Part shown: piece by piece, positions 33,066 through 48,146 of the stretch
Layout of the letters: each line of letters begins with the position of its first letter
Numbering within the stretch: position 1 is the first letter of the stretch
Source of the DNA: Syngnathus acus
Taxonomy: Eukaryota; Chordata; Actinopteri; Syngnathiformes; Syngnathidae
Reading direction: 5' to 3'
Assembly (NCBI RefSeq): GCF_901709675.1
Contig: NC_051103.1
Location: forward strand, 7,797,501 to 7,861,500
Length of the DNA: 64,000 bases
Notes under the pieces: generated by a model
The model's input: the letters and a program-made list of their open reading frames with translations, nothing else
What the model was told of the DNA's origin: nothing
The model's database searches: none
Position numbers and translations under genes: made by a program

Positions 33066-33448
33066 TGTATTAGGGAAATGATTGCCTTTTTAATGCTTTG
33101 AACTGTCATTTAAGACTATATATTGCCAACTCAGTATACTTGGGCAGTACAACTGGAGGGTTTAGTAATCAGAGGCTCGTAAAAACTGTGCACATTTTGA
33201 AAAAGATGAATGGTAATGAGAAAAAAAACAAGCAACATCTCAAAACAAGTGTGTGTGAGTGCGTGCCATTCCTGAGAAAACCACGTCTTTCTTACCTTAC
33301 ACCACCAGTTAAACCAATTGCATCGTTGGGGTTTGATCTTAGAAGTATTAGGAAAAATAAAAAAGTAATATTTTGAACGCAGAATAGCCAAGCAGAAATT
33401 TTTACTCAAAGAAATACAAACATCAGAGGCAATGTTTTAAATAAAGTC

Positions 33449-33483
33449 CTATATATATATTTATATATATATATATATATATA
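33449..33483. repeat. (TA)n microsatellite
   Basis: AT alternation with a single TT interruption. Confidence 0.9.
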
Positions 33484-34216
33484 AAGCATTTACCCACTGA
33501 AGCAAAACAAACATTTATCACTTGTCTTTCCTTGTGTAACAGAGGATACAATATGATTTGACACATTTAGTTAACAGAAGAATAGCATTGATAAAGAGAC
33601 TGCCACAACCTCAACACAAAAAAGGTAAACACGGAGCGCAATTGATAAAAAAATAGAATAGAAAAAAAAAATACACAACTAAAAAGAGGGGTAAGTGCAG
33701 CACTGGGCAGAATCAAGAAGCATGATAGATTCAGTCTAAACGTTCTTCAGTTCCATATTCAGATAATCAGCACATTATATCTCTAGATCTGTTAACATGC
33801 AAGCTCAATGAAGCACATGGTCAAATACGCATGGGAATTATACTTTTTTTTTTATAATCATCTCATTGGATATTTGTAAAATATGAAAAAAGTCTGTCCA
33901 TGTACAGTGGCGGAAAAACAAAACGTCATTTGCAAGAATGAGCAGACGAGAATTCATTCTATTAGATAGTGTTTTCTTTAAAAAAAAAAAGACTACATTC
34001 ATTTCACTGAACAAAGTTCACATACAAAAACAAAAGAAAAATGAAAATATCAGGTGATATTTGAAACGTTCATCAAGGTTTAGTTTTTCTATCTTAATTC
34101 ATCACTGGTCCTCGGAGAAACCAAGAGATCCCAAGACACATTTGCACAATGGAATACTGCATATAGATCTACTCACAAGTGGGTCTAGGGAGGCTAGCTG
34201 CCGAAGATGGGAATGT

Positions 34217-34217
<1 letters not shown>

Positions 34218-34249
<32 letters not shown>
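34218..34249. repeat. (CA)n microsatellite
   Basis: About 16 CA units within the presumed foxk2 3' UTR. Confidence 0.9.
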
Positions 34250-34250
<1 letters not shown>

Positions 34251-34592
34251 GCTTCCCTTGGCTGCATGTTGGATCGCGCCACGCACTTTAGTGGCTGAGG
34301 CCGTTGGCATGTTTCGGTCCCCAAAAGTCAGCTGGAATTTTGGATTCTCCTTCCCTGTGCTTCAAGAGGGAGTTGCCGCTCATAAGCTGCCAATGCTGGG
34401 ATTTTAATTCCATGTGGGAGAGGAAGGGGAGGGGGGGGATTGGAACATTCACTTTTAGTAATCGCTTCTGGTTTTGGCACCTTGCCATAGATGATGACCG
34501 CTAAAGAGGTCAGAGTGTGGAAGGCGTGAGGCTCAACGTGGACAACGGCGGGGCTCAGGATGCATATGAAGAAGAACGAGGGTGGGGCGGGG

Positions 34593-38340
<3,748 letters not shown>

Positions 38341-38379
38341 TCAATTTTACAACCTTCAGCTCGGCAAGGAACGTGCCAC

Positions 38380-38505
38380 ACCGGGGTTACGGCGGCTCCG
38401 ACCCACCGCCGCGAAGGAGAGGAAAAAATAAGCATCTGGTCCAATCAAAAGTGGACAAACGGGCGGAAGTGCAGTGATGGACGTCCGTTTCAACCAATGA
38501 CAAGC
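38380..38505 (-). promoter_or_regulatory. foxk2: foxk2 promoter region with CCAAT boxes
   Basis: GC-rich sequence (GGCGGCTCCGACCCACCGCC near 38388) upstream of the first coding exon, followed by CCAAT motifs near 38439 and 38495. No TATA box is seen. This fits a CpG-rich housekeeping-type promoter. Confidence 0.4.
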
Positions 38506-40820
38506 GAGTCTGTGTCGGCATTGCCGCAGTGTTTACCAATTGCAACCATAATAAAAATAGCCGAAGCAATGCGTGGTAGGTTGCGTTGCACGCTGACACG
38601 CAGATGAATGGAAAGATAGAAGACTCGGCACAGTGGATTCATGGATTGGATTGGAACCCTTTGTTTTCTGTATGCCTGGCATATCGGTAGAACTGAAAAG
38701 GAGGAATATGGCAAAAACTCTACAGCAAATATAACACAAGACTCATTAACCTCTTGAATAAATTCGGTCATTGCTTTCACTGAGTTATACAGTATTTGTT
38801 GTTCTAACTGCAAATACTTTGTTACTGTAATCAATAAAACAAACGTTTTTGTGAAACGATTTTTTTTACTTAAGTAAACGAGCTGAATTCGGGTCTTTTT
38901 AAAATAAAATAAAAATAAAATCGAACGTTCCATTTGGAATCCAACTGACTCCAGTTCCCCTCTGAGTTCCTACCGGGATTCTCTTGCAGTTGTTTAGTTT
39001 ACAAAACGCAATCCACTACGTAACCATACCGACCACCACTGTGTGTTTGTACGTGCGTGTGCCCGTGTGCGTGGAGGTCGCGCGTCTACACACAATCACG
39101 GACACTGCTTGTTTATTTATTCGGGACAGTGATATCGATTGATTGCCGATAGATGTGTGCACATCGACCGCACTTATGCAGGAAGCCGCGTTGCAACGTG
39201 AAAACATAGGCACCATGTCACACGTGTTTAGCGTGGATGACGTCATCAGGCCTGTCTGTCTTCCATTCAGAAGAATAGTATTTCAAAGGTATCGACATTA
39301 TTCACAAACGTCGGCTGGAGCTGGAATAAAACTAAAATAAAACTATTATCATTATTATTATTACTATCATAATAATCACTTTTATGATAGTAATAATATT
39401 ATTATTATTATTATTATTATGATGATGAAATAGGGTACGCCTAGACATTTCGTAACCGAGGTAAGGCAAAACAACAGCAAATCCGTACTGGTTATACTGC
39501 ACTGCTCCAAGTGGAGTGAAATGTTATGGCAGAGCTGCCCCCTGCTGGCCTTTTATAGTAAGCAACAACGTCTGAGCGGCTAAATTTTCTAAGCAGTATT
39601 TTGCAATTTTTACATCAATCTACAAATGCAATGCCCCATTTTTGTTTCTGCAAAATGCCCAATGACAGACTATTATGAGGGACCATAAAGACAAAAGTGG
39701 ATTTCTGCATAAACTGGGAATAAAATGTGACAATTGATCCAATTACCTTTGGAGGTGTTCATTTTAATCCACATTTAATTTGTTAAACTGTTCTCATGGA
39801 AAGATTTCTTTAAGGTACAATACCATTACTTTTGTATATGTACAGTAAACTGAATGTCCATGGTGGTTTGTTATGCTCATTGTTTTGAGTTCACATTTTT
39901 CCATACTAGGAAAATAAGGATTTCAAACCAAAAATATGGGTGTACGGTTACATGCAGGTTATGTTTTTGTTTTCAAGGATGAAAGGAAAAGGAAACTGGA
40001 AGCTAAAAGTTTTATCAACATATCAACCAATTATTTTCCTTCTACTGTCAAATCACAAGAAAAAAAGCGGCACGGCCGGTAGACGTGATGGACGTGGCAC
40101 CTCAAATTCAATCATTGTCACTAAGGTGTCAAGTCAAACGGTGTCATGTTCACCTGACCCACACTGGTGTGTGTTTGTGTGTGTTGTTGGGACAGCAGTC
40201 TGGAATGACACGAGGTGTGAGTAGGAAATTTAAAGCCATGGAGGCCGACTGCCAGCAAGTTTGTGACACCTTTGACATCCTTGTTGGCTCATTCATTGAG
40301 TGCTATGAATTAATAATATACAGTTGACATGATTCTGAACTGTCACCACCACAATGTGAGGCAGAGCAGTTTATGAAGGGCATAAAAGGAAAACAAACGT
40401 TTTATGAGTGTAGAGTTTGTATTTGTTTGCCAACCATACTCATACATTGAGTAGAGTTGGTGCTGTTATACTGAGAGATTATTTCAGTTTAAATATAAGC
40501 CACATTGTCAACAGGGTGTGACGACTACAGAATGGAAAGCACCTGTCGCACATATTTCAACAAAGTGTGGTGCCCCAAAAAAAAAAGCAGTTGTCTAAAC
40601 CTTGGACTTTGCATTTTATGCCTTTATAATCATTGATATCATTTGGCTCCATATAGACATCCGTTCCTGTAAAACTAGAACACGCCTCGCTCCACTGATG
40701 AATGGACCCAGTTTGACTGGTTTCTTTTGAATTGGTTGAGCGACCATTACTCAGATTTCACAACGTTAAAAAAAAAAATCCCCGCAGAGTCAACACAGTG
40801 AGCTGGAAATCAATAGAGAA
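38506..40820. other. Intergenic region between foxk2 and the tmem238-like copies
   Basis: No gene recognised. It contains an ATT-rich inverted repeat at 39357-39397 and a perfect CTCF-type motif at 39533-39550. Confidence 0.45.
39357..39397. repeat. ATT-rich inverted repeat (hairpin)
   Basis: Arms ATTATTACTATCATAA and TTATGATAGTAATAAT are perfect reverse complements around a 9-base loop, embedded in an ATT microsatellite. It can fold as a cruciform or RNA hairpin. It is probably a by-product of repeat growth. Confidence 0.8.
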
Positions 40821-40824
40821 TAAA

Positions 40825-41137
40825 TTAATTGAAGTGATTCAGCAAAAATGACTTCCTTAAAAATTCACAATTCTCATAGAAACCCCCCCCCAGCTTTTCC
40901 ATATGCATAAGGAAGTCAAGGCAAGTTTTTGATTTCAAAATCAGCTTTGGCACCATCAGGTTCCCAAGATACCAGAAAATCCAGAAGATCAGGCTGATGA
41001 AAAGGACAAGGGGTCCGGAAACTGTAGGGAGCAAAGACTATCACAAGGAAGAGGATGAAACCTGCCACATCCAGGAAGAAAGCCACAAAGAAAAATAGCA
41101 GGCAGCGGCCAAGATAAGCGATGCAATTCATTCCCAT
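40825..41137 (-). pseudogene. TMEM238-like copy with frameshift and loop deletion
   Basis: From ATG at 41137 the minus strand encodes MGMNCIAYLGRC, then FFLDVAGFILFLVIVFAP. This corresponds to the first membrane segment of the intact copy upstream ([18 protein letters not shown]). The second segment (LVLFISLIFWIFWYLGNL) is clearly present, but in another frame. The join at about 41024-41035 lacks the 17 or so residues ([17 protein letters not shown] in the intact copy) that should lie between. An intron cannot explain it, because the acceptor-like CTACAG is only about 24 bases from the nearest donor. It is either a decayed tandem duplicate or a local assembly error. Confidence 0.6.
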
Positions 41138-42784
41138 GAAGTTTGCGCATTAACAAATTTTCTGGCTGACCTTTCCAACTCCTGGAAACATTCTTTTCTA
41201 TACCTTCAGCTTCTTGCTTAATGATGATTAGATTAGCAGTCTTCGATGTTCATCAACATTCCTGTCTTATCTCCGACCTAAGTGAATGCGGAAAACTTTT
41301 TGTGCAGTTTAACAGTTATGATACTTTTTTTTTTTTTTTAAGGAAGCATCTTACAAAAGATGAGCTGTAAGTTTCCAAGATGCATTTTGTATTCGGTGAC
41401 AACAACAAAAGGGTGCACAAAAGCGAGATTGGATGTGAAAACTGGTCCTTCAACCACACGATGTAATCTCGGGTCAATTTTTTTTGTCCCAAACACCACA
41501 ACAAACAAACAGCTTGGAAAACTTTATTCTTTGAAAAGTATTTGACAGTTCCTTTTTACAAAAATTGTCACATAAAAGAAAAATATATGAATTTGCTATT
41601 TACATATGAAAGACTTTCTTCTGTGTGCAGCCCGTCCGCGTTGAGCCGAGCTTGTCCCTGATTAAGAAATCTTTAAAAATAAATAAAAAAGGTGTCGCTC
41701 AAGGTTTTCAGTCCTTAGAAATTTTTGAAAAGCAGCGTTCACGGGAATCCAACCTGTGACAAAAAGGAAGAGGTATTGAACAAGTGGACATCAAGTTTGC
41801 TTATTCTGTGTGACGGACAACTGGATCAGCACTTTTGGCACTGAACGATATACAGTTTATGCAGAGTGACACTCACAGGCTTACACCTTAATCCACACAA
41901 TGGACATCAAAATGAAGTACGGGACATTGCTTGTCCTGGCGACACGTTTGGGATTTTAATTCCCCCCCCCAGTAAAATTAAACTATAAAATCTATTTCAA
42001 CAATTTATTTTGAGGTATCTTATAAATCAAGCCAACATATGATTTGTCATGAGTCAAGCTCTGCAGGAAAATTATTCACAGTGGACAAAGTAGCAAAAAG
42101 AAGAATTTTCCTAAATAACCCACCACCCAAAAAAACTTTCAAAACACATTCAAATTTACTAACTGGAACTAGTGTGTGGTATGAATGTGCTTAAAGCATA
42201 ATTATGAGAGAGGAGGCCTTATGCATCTTCTTCCCTGTCTCCCCTACCACCATTTGTCAAGTCAAGTGGATCAATAAAAAACCCTGAGCTCCATTAAAAT
42301 GCAATTGCGCCATTTGGGCCAAAGGCTGTCTGGCTTTCCACCTGATTACAAGTTGGCCAAAATAAAACAGAACAATCAAGGTGAGCAGAACCAATATATA
42401 AATGTATATTCACGTCCACAGGTCTCCACTTTTAGGAAGACATGTATGTTTTTAAAAACATGCCTGAACTTTTGCAAAATAATGCAACATGGTGTCACAA
42501 TACAAAGTGGCTTACTGTAATGCGTTTGGTCCGGGAAGTTTACGTATGTGCTGAAGATAAACACAGCAGTAAAAAGATCATAATCTTGATCTTCCACGGT
42601 CATAGTTTTTTTCAAAAACAAGTGAATAATTTGCACGCTACCGTCCTGTATTGAGCCCCACTGGCGGAAATAAGTTTTAGCCGCCCGACCCACTTTCATT
42701 TTTCTTTTTTAAACCACATTGTAAAAGTATTTGAACACGCACACCAAATAATTTGCAAGTGCAAAATTCCCCGCATGCAGTCAG
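41138..42784. other. Region between the two TMEM238-like copies
   Basis: It probably holds the 3' UTR of the intact copy. AATAAA signals on the minus strand lie at 42009-42004 and 41528-41523. No other gene is seen. Confidence 0.4.
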
Positions 42785-43333
42785 TCAGTCATGTGCAAAA
42801 TAATCAGCAAAGTCGCAAATGATAGAAAACTTTCTACACACCTTTTCGTGCAGATTCACGTCCGAGTTCTTCAGCACACCCAACTCGACGTTTTTCCTCT
42901 CCGGGTTGCGCTCAGTCTCCTCATCAAAGCCCTTATTGACATGACCATTAGTCATATCCCAACTAATCCGAGTGGGCTCATCACGAGGAGCGGGTCCGTT
43001 CATCTCTTTCGCAAAGTTGTTTTTTTCATTCAGAGACTTGATGGCGCTTCTGGAGAGCCTCTCAGACAGCTTCCTCGCCCAATGCGTAAAAGTGAGGTCC
43101 AGGGAACCTCTCCTGTGATCCAGTCGCACGTTGCCAGTGTACCACAAAACCCACCACACCAAACTGAAGAAAATCGCAAGCGAGCCGGTGTAGATGAGAA
43201 AATCCCCATAGAAGCGTCCGTCCACGTTGAGATCGCCAAAAATCCCCACCAGGATTACAACCAGACCGGCAGCATCAAAAATGATGGCGAGGAAGAAGAC
43301 CGGCGCGCAGTTGCCCACGCAAGTGGGAGCCAT
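42785..43333 (-). CDS. tmem238: TMEM238 family two-pass membrane protein
   Basis: Small membrane protein of unknown function. The single-exon frame gives 182 aa from MAPTCVGNC. Two hydrophobic segments ([20 protein letters not shown] and [20 protein letters not shown]) flank a short polar loop ([13 protein letters not shown]), the family layout. The signature [14 protein letters not shown] resembles human TMEM238 and TMEM238L. The second half is charged ([20 protein letters not shown]) and presumably cytosolic. An upstream in-frame ATG at 43402 would add 23 residues ([14 protein letters not shown]); I prefer 43333 because family members begin close to the first membrane segment. A second, broken copy follows 1.6 kb downstream on the same strand. 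Whether this is tmem238 proper or the tmem238-like paralogue is unresolved. Confidence 0.75.
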   Translation of the reverse strand: MAPTCVGNCAPVFFLAIIFDAAGLVVILVGIFGDLNVDGRFYGDFLIYTGSLAIFFSLVWWVLWYTGNVRLDHRRGSLDLTFTHWARKLSERLSRSAIKSLNEKNNFAKEMNGPAPRDEPTRISWDMTNGHVNKGFDEETERNPERKNVELGVLKNSDVNLHEKVCRKFSIICDFADYFAHD

Positions 43334-43499
43334 AACGGCGGAGGGCCAGATGCGGTCCCGTGGAACGCCACTCAACTCTTCAAGCGGTTTTGCAGGAGGC
43401 ACATGGAGACTCTTTCACACCTGCTCAGTTTACCTGAGCGCAAGCCCCGCCTTATTTCTTACGTCATTCTAAACCGCTAGTGATGCGTTCAGGGACATT

Positions 43500-46400
43500 C
43501 TGTGAAAGAACCTTTGCAGCAATCAACAAAGGTACTGTAAATATAGAAATAATATTTTTATATCGTACCCGATTTTTCATTTAAAAAAAACAAATGCACA
43601 GATTTTCTTGCCACTTTCTAAGTAGTATTCATTCATGTCTTTCCCAGTGTTGGAAAGGAATCACCTTTTCATCTCGCTTTGACCCATTGGCATTTTCCGC
43701 AAAGGTGAAGAAAAGGTGCTATAAAGGTTAGGAGATTTGACTTTCTACATCTCCCATGTGGTCTGGTAATCTTCAAGATTTCCCTGGTAGAGCTGGACCA
43801 AGTGGCTGGGGAGATGGATGGATGGATGGATGTCTTGACTTCTCTGCTTAGACTGCTGACCTTGCATCAAATAGATGGATGGACAGATTCAGAAGATATG
43901 AAATTGTTCACATGATGTTCATAATAATAACCAACTCTCCGAAAAATACTTGAGTCAAATAAACAGACTTTTTTAAATGTACATTTTAAAATGCATATCA
44001 TACAAGGGGCAGTGTGTTGTTGTCCGAATTAAAAAAACAGCAACAACCTTTCAATTAAAATGAACTCAGTCAGACCTCAATAAGTCAGAAGATATAACAA
44101 CGAGTAAGTCATCATCAAGGTGATATTTCAAGTCCAATTTATGATTCATAAACGGCCCTGTGAATTGCTTTCCATAAATATCCCTAAGTGGTCTTTTGCT
44201 TGTGCACTTCTTTGTTATTCAGACTCTCAATTTCCACCCCGATGTTGAATTCAAAACTCAACACACCCACCCACCGTTAGTGTAAGCATCGATGATCACG
44301 AAACTAGGACGTGTTATCCAAGGTGGAAAACAATGCCTCGACTGACCTGTTTTTCAAGAAATATTCAAATTGTATTACATTCTACAGGCAAATTTGATTC
44401 TTTTGCTGCAAAAAGACTTCTGTGCTTTATTTCAAATAAGGAAATATTATGTTCTTTATAAAAGGCACACCACCATTTATTTGGGCAGCAGAAATATATA
44501 TTTTTAAAAAATCAACAGTTTCATATTTATTAAGCTCTGTGGTTAACTGCAAGACGCATCATCTTACAGTTTCCAATGATGTCCTTCATGCTTCAAATTG
44601 ATTTTTGTGCTAAGAGAACTCACATCCACGAAAAACAACAAGAAAAAGGTCAAGATTTGAATGTAATTGTTTTCCACATCATTTTTGATGCAGTCTTACT
44701 GTCCCCGTGTATTCTCATTTCATGGCTAGAGGGCGCCAGTAACCTTTAAAAAAATACAAAACATGCTTGCTGCAGGAAGCACAAGCATTGTTTAAACCAC
44801 ATTTACATGACAACCTTCTTTATTAGTATACAATCAAAATGGTAACTATATCTATATAAACATCCACCACAAAATACATCATCAAATAATGCAACAATAA
44901 CTTTCATGCTTTAGCTAGCAAGAACAAATCATTTGATGATGGATTGCAGTGATTAATGTTCTAATTCTGCAATAACAACCTGCAGCCCAGATTTTTATCT
45001 GATCGACCTTCTACAGACAGAGCCAGTATATTGTGGGGGGAAGAAATATGATTTGTTGTTTCCCATAAAGTACTCACTAAGTTATAAGAAACTTCTTCTA
45101 CTGTTCAGAGACTGTATAAGGCTGATGATATATAAAAAAAAAAAAGCTTCCTCAGCCCTCCTTAAAATGACAAAAGATAAATGCTGAGACATTACACTTT
45201 AATTTTCCTGCTTTGGGACACCTAGTGTATATTTAGGTCATATCTTTCCTACCCATATAACTCCATATCATCATTATAAAATGTCTGCTTTATTACACAT
45301 CAAATTCGTATATGATATGAAAAATCGGTGTTCTCCAGCGACCTGTTCACTTAATGCATTGTGGGATCACAAAGAACACGTTTGTCTCTGGGGATTGGAT
45401 AAAAGTACGGAATCAATCAGAAATGGTACCCTAACCCTAGCGCACAAACAATTCGTCTTTGCCAGGAAACGGCCCAATTGGAGAGTCAAGTTATCCTCAA
45501 CAGCTTCTGCCACTAAAGGACTCGGAACTGTATACTGTAATTGAGGACGTAGATCAATAATATCTCGGGGCCTGTTCTCATTACAGCCATATCCAGACAC
45601 CTCGGAAACGTATTGCTCAACGATGATGAATCTGAAGAGAAAAGCGGAGGAATAGTGAGATGGAAACATTTGGACAAACGAGACCCCCTGTCTATCTCAT
45701 CACAAACTCAAATCAAAGCTCTCATTGCGGCAGGTGCTTTGGCTGCTTCACATTTCAAAAATGTCAAATCGCTGTGCTTCCAAACGGGGGATCTTTCCAG
45801 GGGGAGCCTGACGGCTCGCTATGCCCTGATTTCCCCAAGGATTGGCATTCTCGACACGCATGAGCGTCGGTGAGTGTTTAAACAGTCAAGCCCCCAACCC
45901 AGCCTCCCTCCCAAACTGCACCCATCTCCCTATTAAAGCCGCTTCTATCCTCCCACGCTTCATTTCAGTTCCCATTGCCTGCTCGTGATGTATAAAGGGA
46001 CCAGCGCAACTTCCAAAAAGCGTTTAAGGAACTTGTCGGATAAGTCATTCCGTTAAATGTTTATCCTGTCTTATCCACAAGTAGTGATTCAATGAAACTC
46101 GGGTTTCAATTTTGAGATGTCACCTGGGGCAAAAACGGGAGGGAGGGATAGAAAGTATGTATGTTCAGCCAACAGCATTTGCCAGATGTTATCTGATGTT
46201 ATTCCTTCGACAAGGTTTTAAAAAATAAGTCATCTTAACTATCTCGAGTCGCATGGCTCATTCATTTAATGTTGTGGATTCACACTGTATAGATAGTTTG
46301 ATGATGTACACAAGAAGCCAGTATTAGTGCTATTAAATCATGTAAATATGAACTTTATGAGATGAGTCGGGGAACTAAACGTTTTTATATACCGATTATT

Positions 46401-47680
46401 AAGGACTATGGTGAGATAGAGAGAGCAAATTTGTGATAAAACCTACAGGGTTAGTTTCTTCACTTTTTTGGTGAATGGAGTAAGATGCAAACTTTTTTTT
46501 TTATTACAAAATGCTGATAAAGATTCATAGTGTGTTATCTCTTCTGGGACAGGTGGCCGAAAAATTCAGAAAATACCAAAAAGTCAGGCCAGGCACCTGA
46601 GGGCATATTTCAGTGCCCTTGCGGCCCCCCTCTAGCTCCGCCCACGCCTGTAGTGACTAATCACACTATTTTCTGTCCATCAAATGGAGTTTCCAGTGTA
46701 CAGTCGCTCAACTTTGAAGAAGTTTAGTTTGGTAAATTTGATGACAATTATCAGAGTGCAGAACAGTCAGATTGAGTGAGAAAATTGCAGTCCCAATTCA
46801 TCTTCTCGTAGCTTCATTACAAAGGCTACTGGTTTTCTTGAAGCAAGACTCCAGGCTTTCTATTAAAGTGCAAGGTCTGCTCCCACCCCACGTTCTTGCT
46901 CACCAGAGGCAATGCAATGACTTTGACAGCTCAGCCGCTTGGCTGGGTATGTTCTTTCAAATTATGTCCACATACTTTTCCTACAGGAATTGTGGCTTCA
47001 CTGGATCAGTACAAGTTTTATAAAGAACCTTTCTTTTATTCCAAAAGCTGATATTCTGATCTTGAAAAATACAAGGACATGACTAAAACGGATCGGGCTT
47101 TCGGAATAGGGAGGCCCCAAATCCAACCGGATTTATTTCGGTTTTATGAAATGATCTTATTAACAGTGTTTAGTGAACTTTTTTAGTTATAAAAAAATGT
47201 CTAATGAGACTATAATCCAAGTTGTAATACCTCTGCATTACTTTTGACAAAAACTGGTCTGGTACGTCTTGGCACTTTAAAATGTAATTTACTACAGCTC
47301 GTTATACTCTCCAGTGACAGCCGCTAAGAGATACACAATGATTTCAAGATATTTTATTATTATTTTTTTAAGGGTCTCACTGGAGTTACAGGTTACGATT
47401 TGCATTTTAATTACAATATTTTATGTTGCACTACGAGAAGAGACGTGCTTAGTCTCACTTTGCACTGTAAAAAAACACTGGATGGACAAAGTGAGGTGAA
47501 CATTAAGATTTTCTCAATTGAGCAAATCAAAATAAACAAATACAAAGATTTTGCAACATCTATACAGCCCCAGACATGACATGTACATCTATTTTTTACT
47601 TGTGGCCACAGATATATTAGTAGCCTAATTTGTACCCTCAAAATATACAAACCGCTGGACAAAAACTATGTTTTGGTACC
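43500..47680. other. Intergenic, no gene recognised
   Basis: AT-rich sequence with a (GGAT)n run at 43812-43832 and a CTCF-like motif at 44722-44739. Open frames near 45281-45873 and 46530-46727 match nothing I know and lack splice or start context. Confidence 0.45.
43812..43832. repeat. (GGAT)n microsatellite
   Basis: About five GATG units. Confidence 0.85.
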
Positions 47681-47684
47681 ACAG

Positions 47685-48146
47685 CTACTTCATATCTGCA
47701 CATTGTATTATCTCAAAAAAACAACACCACACACACATTAAGTGGCCACAATTCATCCTTGCCGGAGTTCTGTGCTTTTCCCAAAACGATCTTTTAGTTT
47801 TGAGTCTTTGCATGAGGGCTTCTCTGTTGTCCTGAGAGATCTGCTCTCCAATTACAGTTTGGGCTGTTCTAGCTTTGAGAGTTGTCATACGTGCTCCACT
47901 TGAGCAAGAATCAGTCTGGGAAAGTAGTGAACGCTTATGAAATGCCATTTTCCTCTCCGAGTGGATATTGTCTTCATCCTGGTCATTAAAATCAGACAGT
48001 GTGTGAAGGGCAGGGAGGGAGGGATTCAATGATGGCTGAAAAGAGCGTCCTTTGGCCAAACTGTCCTCTGCAAGGTCATCACAGTGATTGGCTCGAGCGG
48101 GATTGTAGGAGATATCTATGCTTCGAGAATCTTCAGCCATTAATAT
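47685..48146 (-). CDS. Unrecognised ORF or exon, about 151 codons
   Basis: I do not recognise this protein. After an acceptor-like sequence (TTTTTGTCATTGTCAAG, ending 48147) the minus strand is open from before ATG 48140 to a stop at 47685. The product begins MAEDSRSIDISYNPARANHC. It is hydrophilic and rich in Ser, Asp, Glu, Arg and Lys, with a basic stretch (ALMQRLKTKRSFWEKHRTPA). A final Cys/hydrophobic run (GHLMCVWCCFFEI) looks like read-through past the true exon end. The biased, non-repetitive composition suggests real coding sequence, perhaps one exon of a larger minus-strand gene. The alternative is a chance ORF. No neighbour helps. Confidence 0.35.
   Translation of the reverse strand: MLMAEDSRSIDISYNPARANHCDDLAEDSLAKGRSFQPSLNPSLPALHTLSDFNDQDEDNIHSERKMAFHKRSLLSQTDSCSSGARMTTLKARTAQTVIGEQISQDNREALMQRLKTKRSFWEKHRTPARMNCGHLMCVWCCFFEIIQCADMK

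Larger units (their letters stand above)
33066..34592 (-). other. foxk2: Presumed foxk2 3' UTR
   Basis: AT-rich sequence after the stop, with a (TA)n run at 33449-33483 and (CA)16 at 34218-34249. No coding frame is supported. The 3' end is inferred only from polyadenylation hexamers. Confidence 0.45.
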
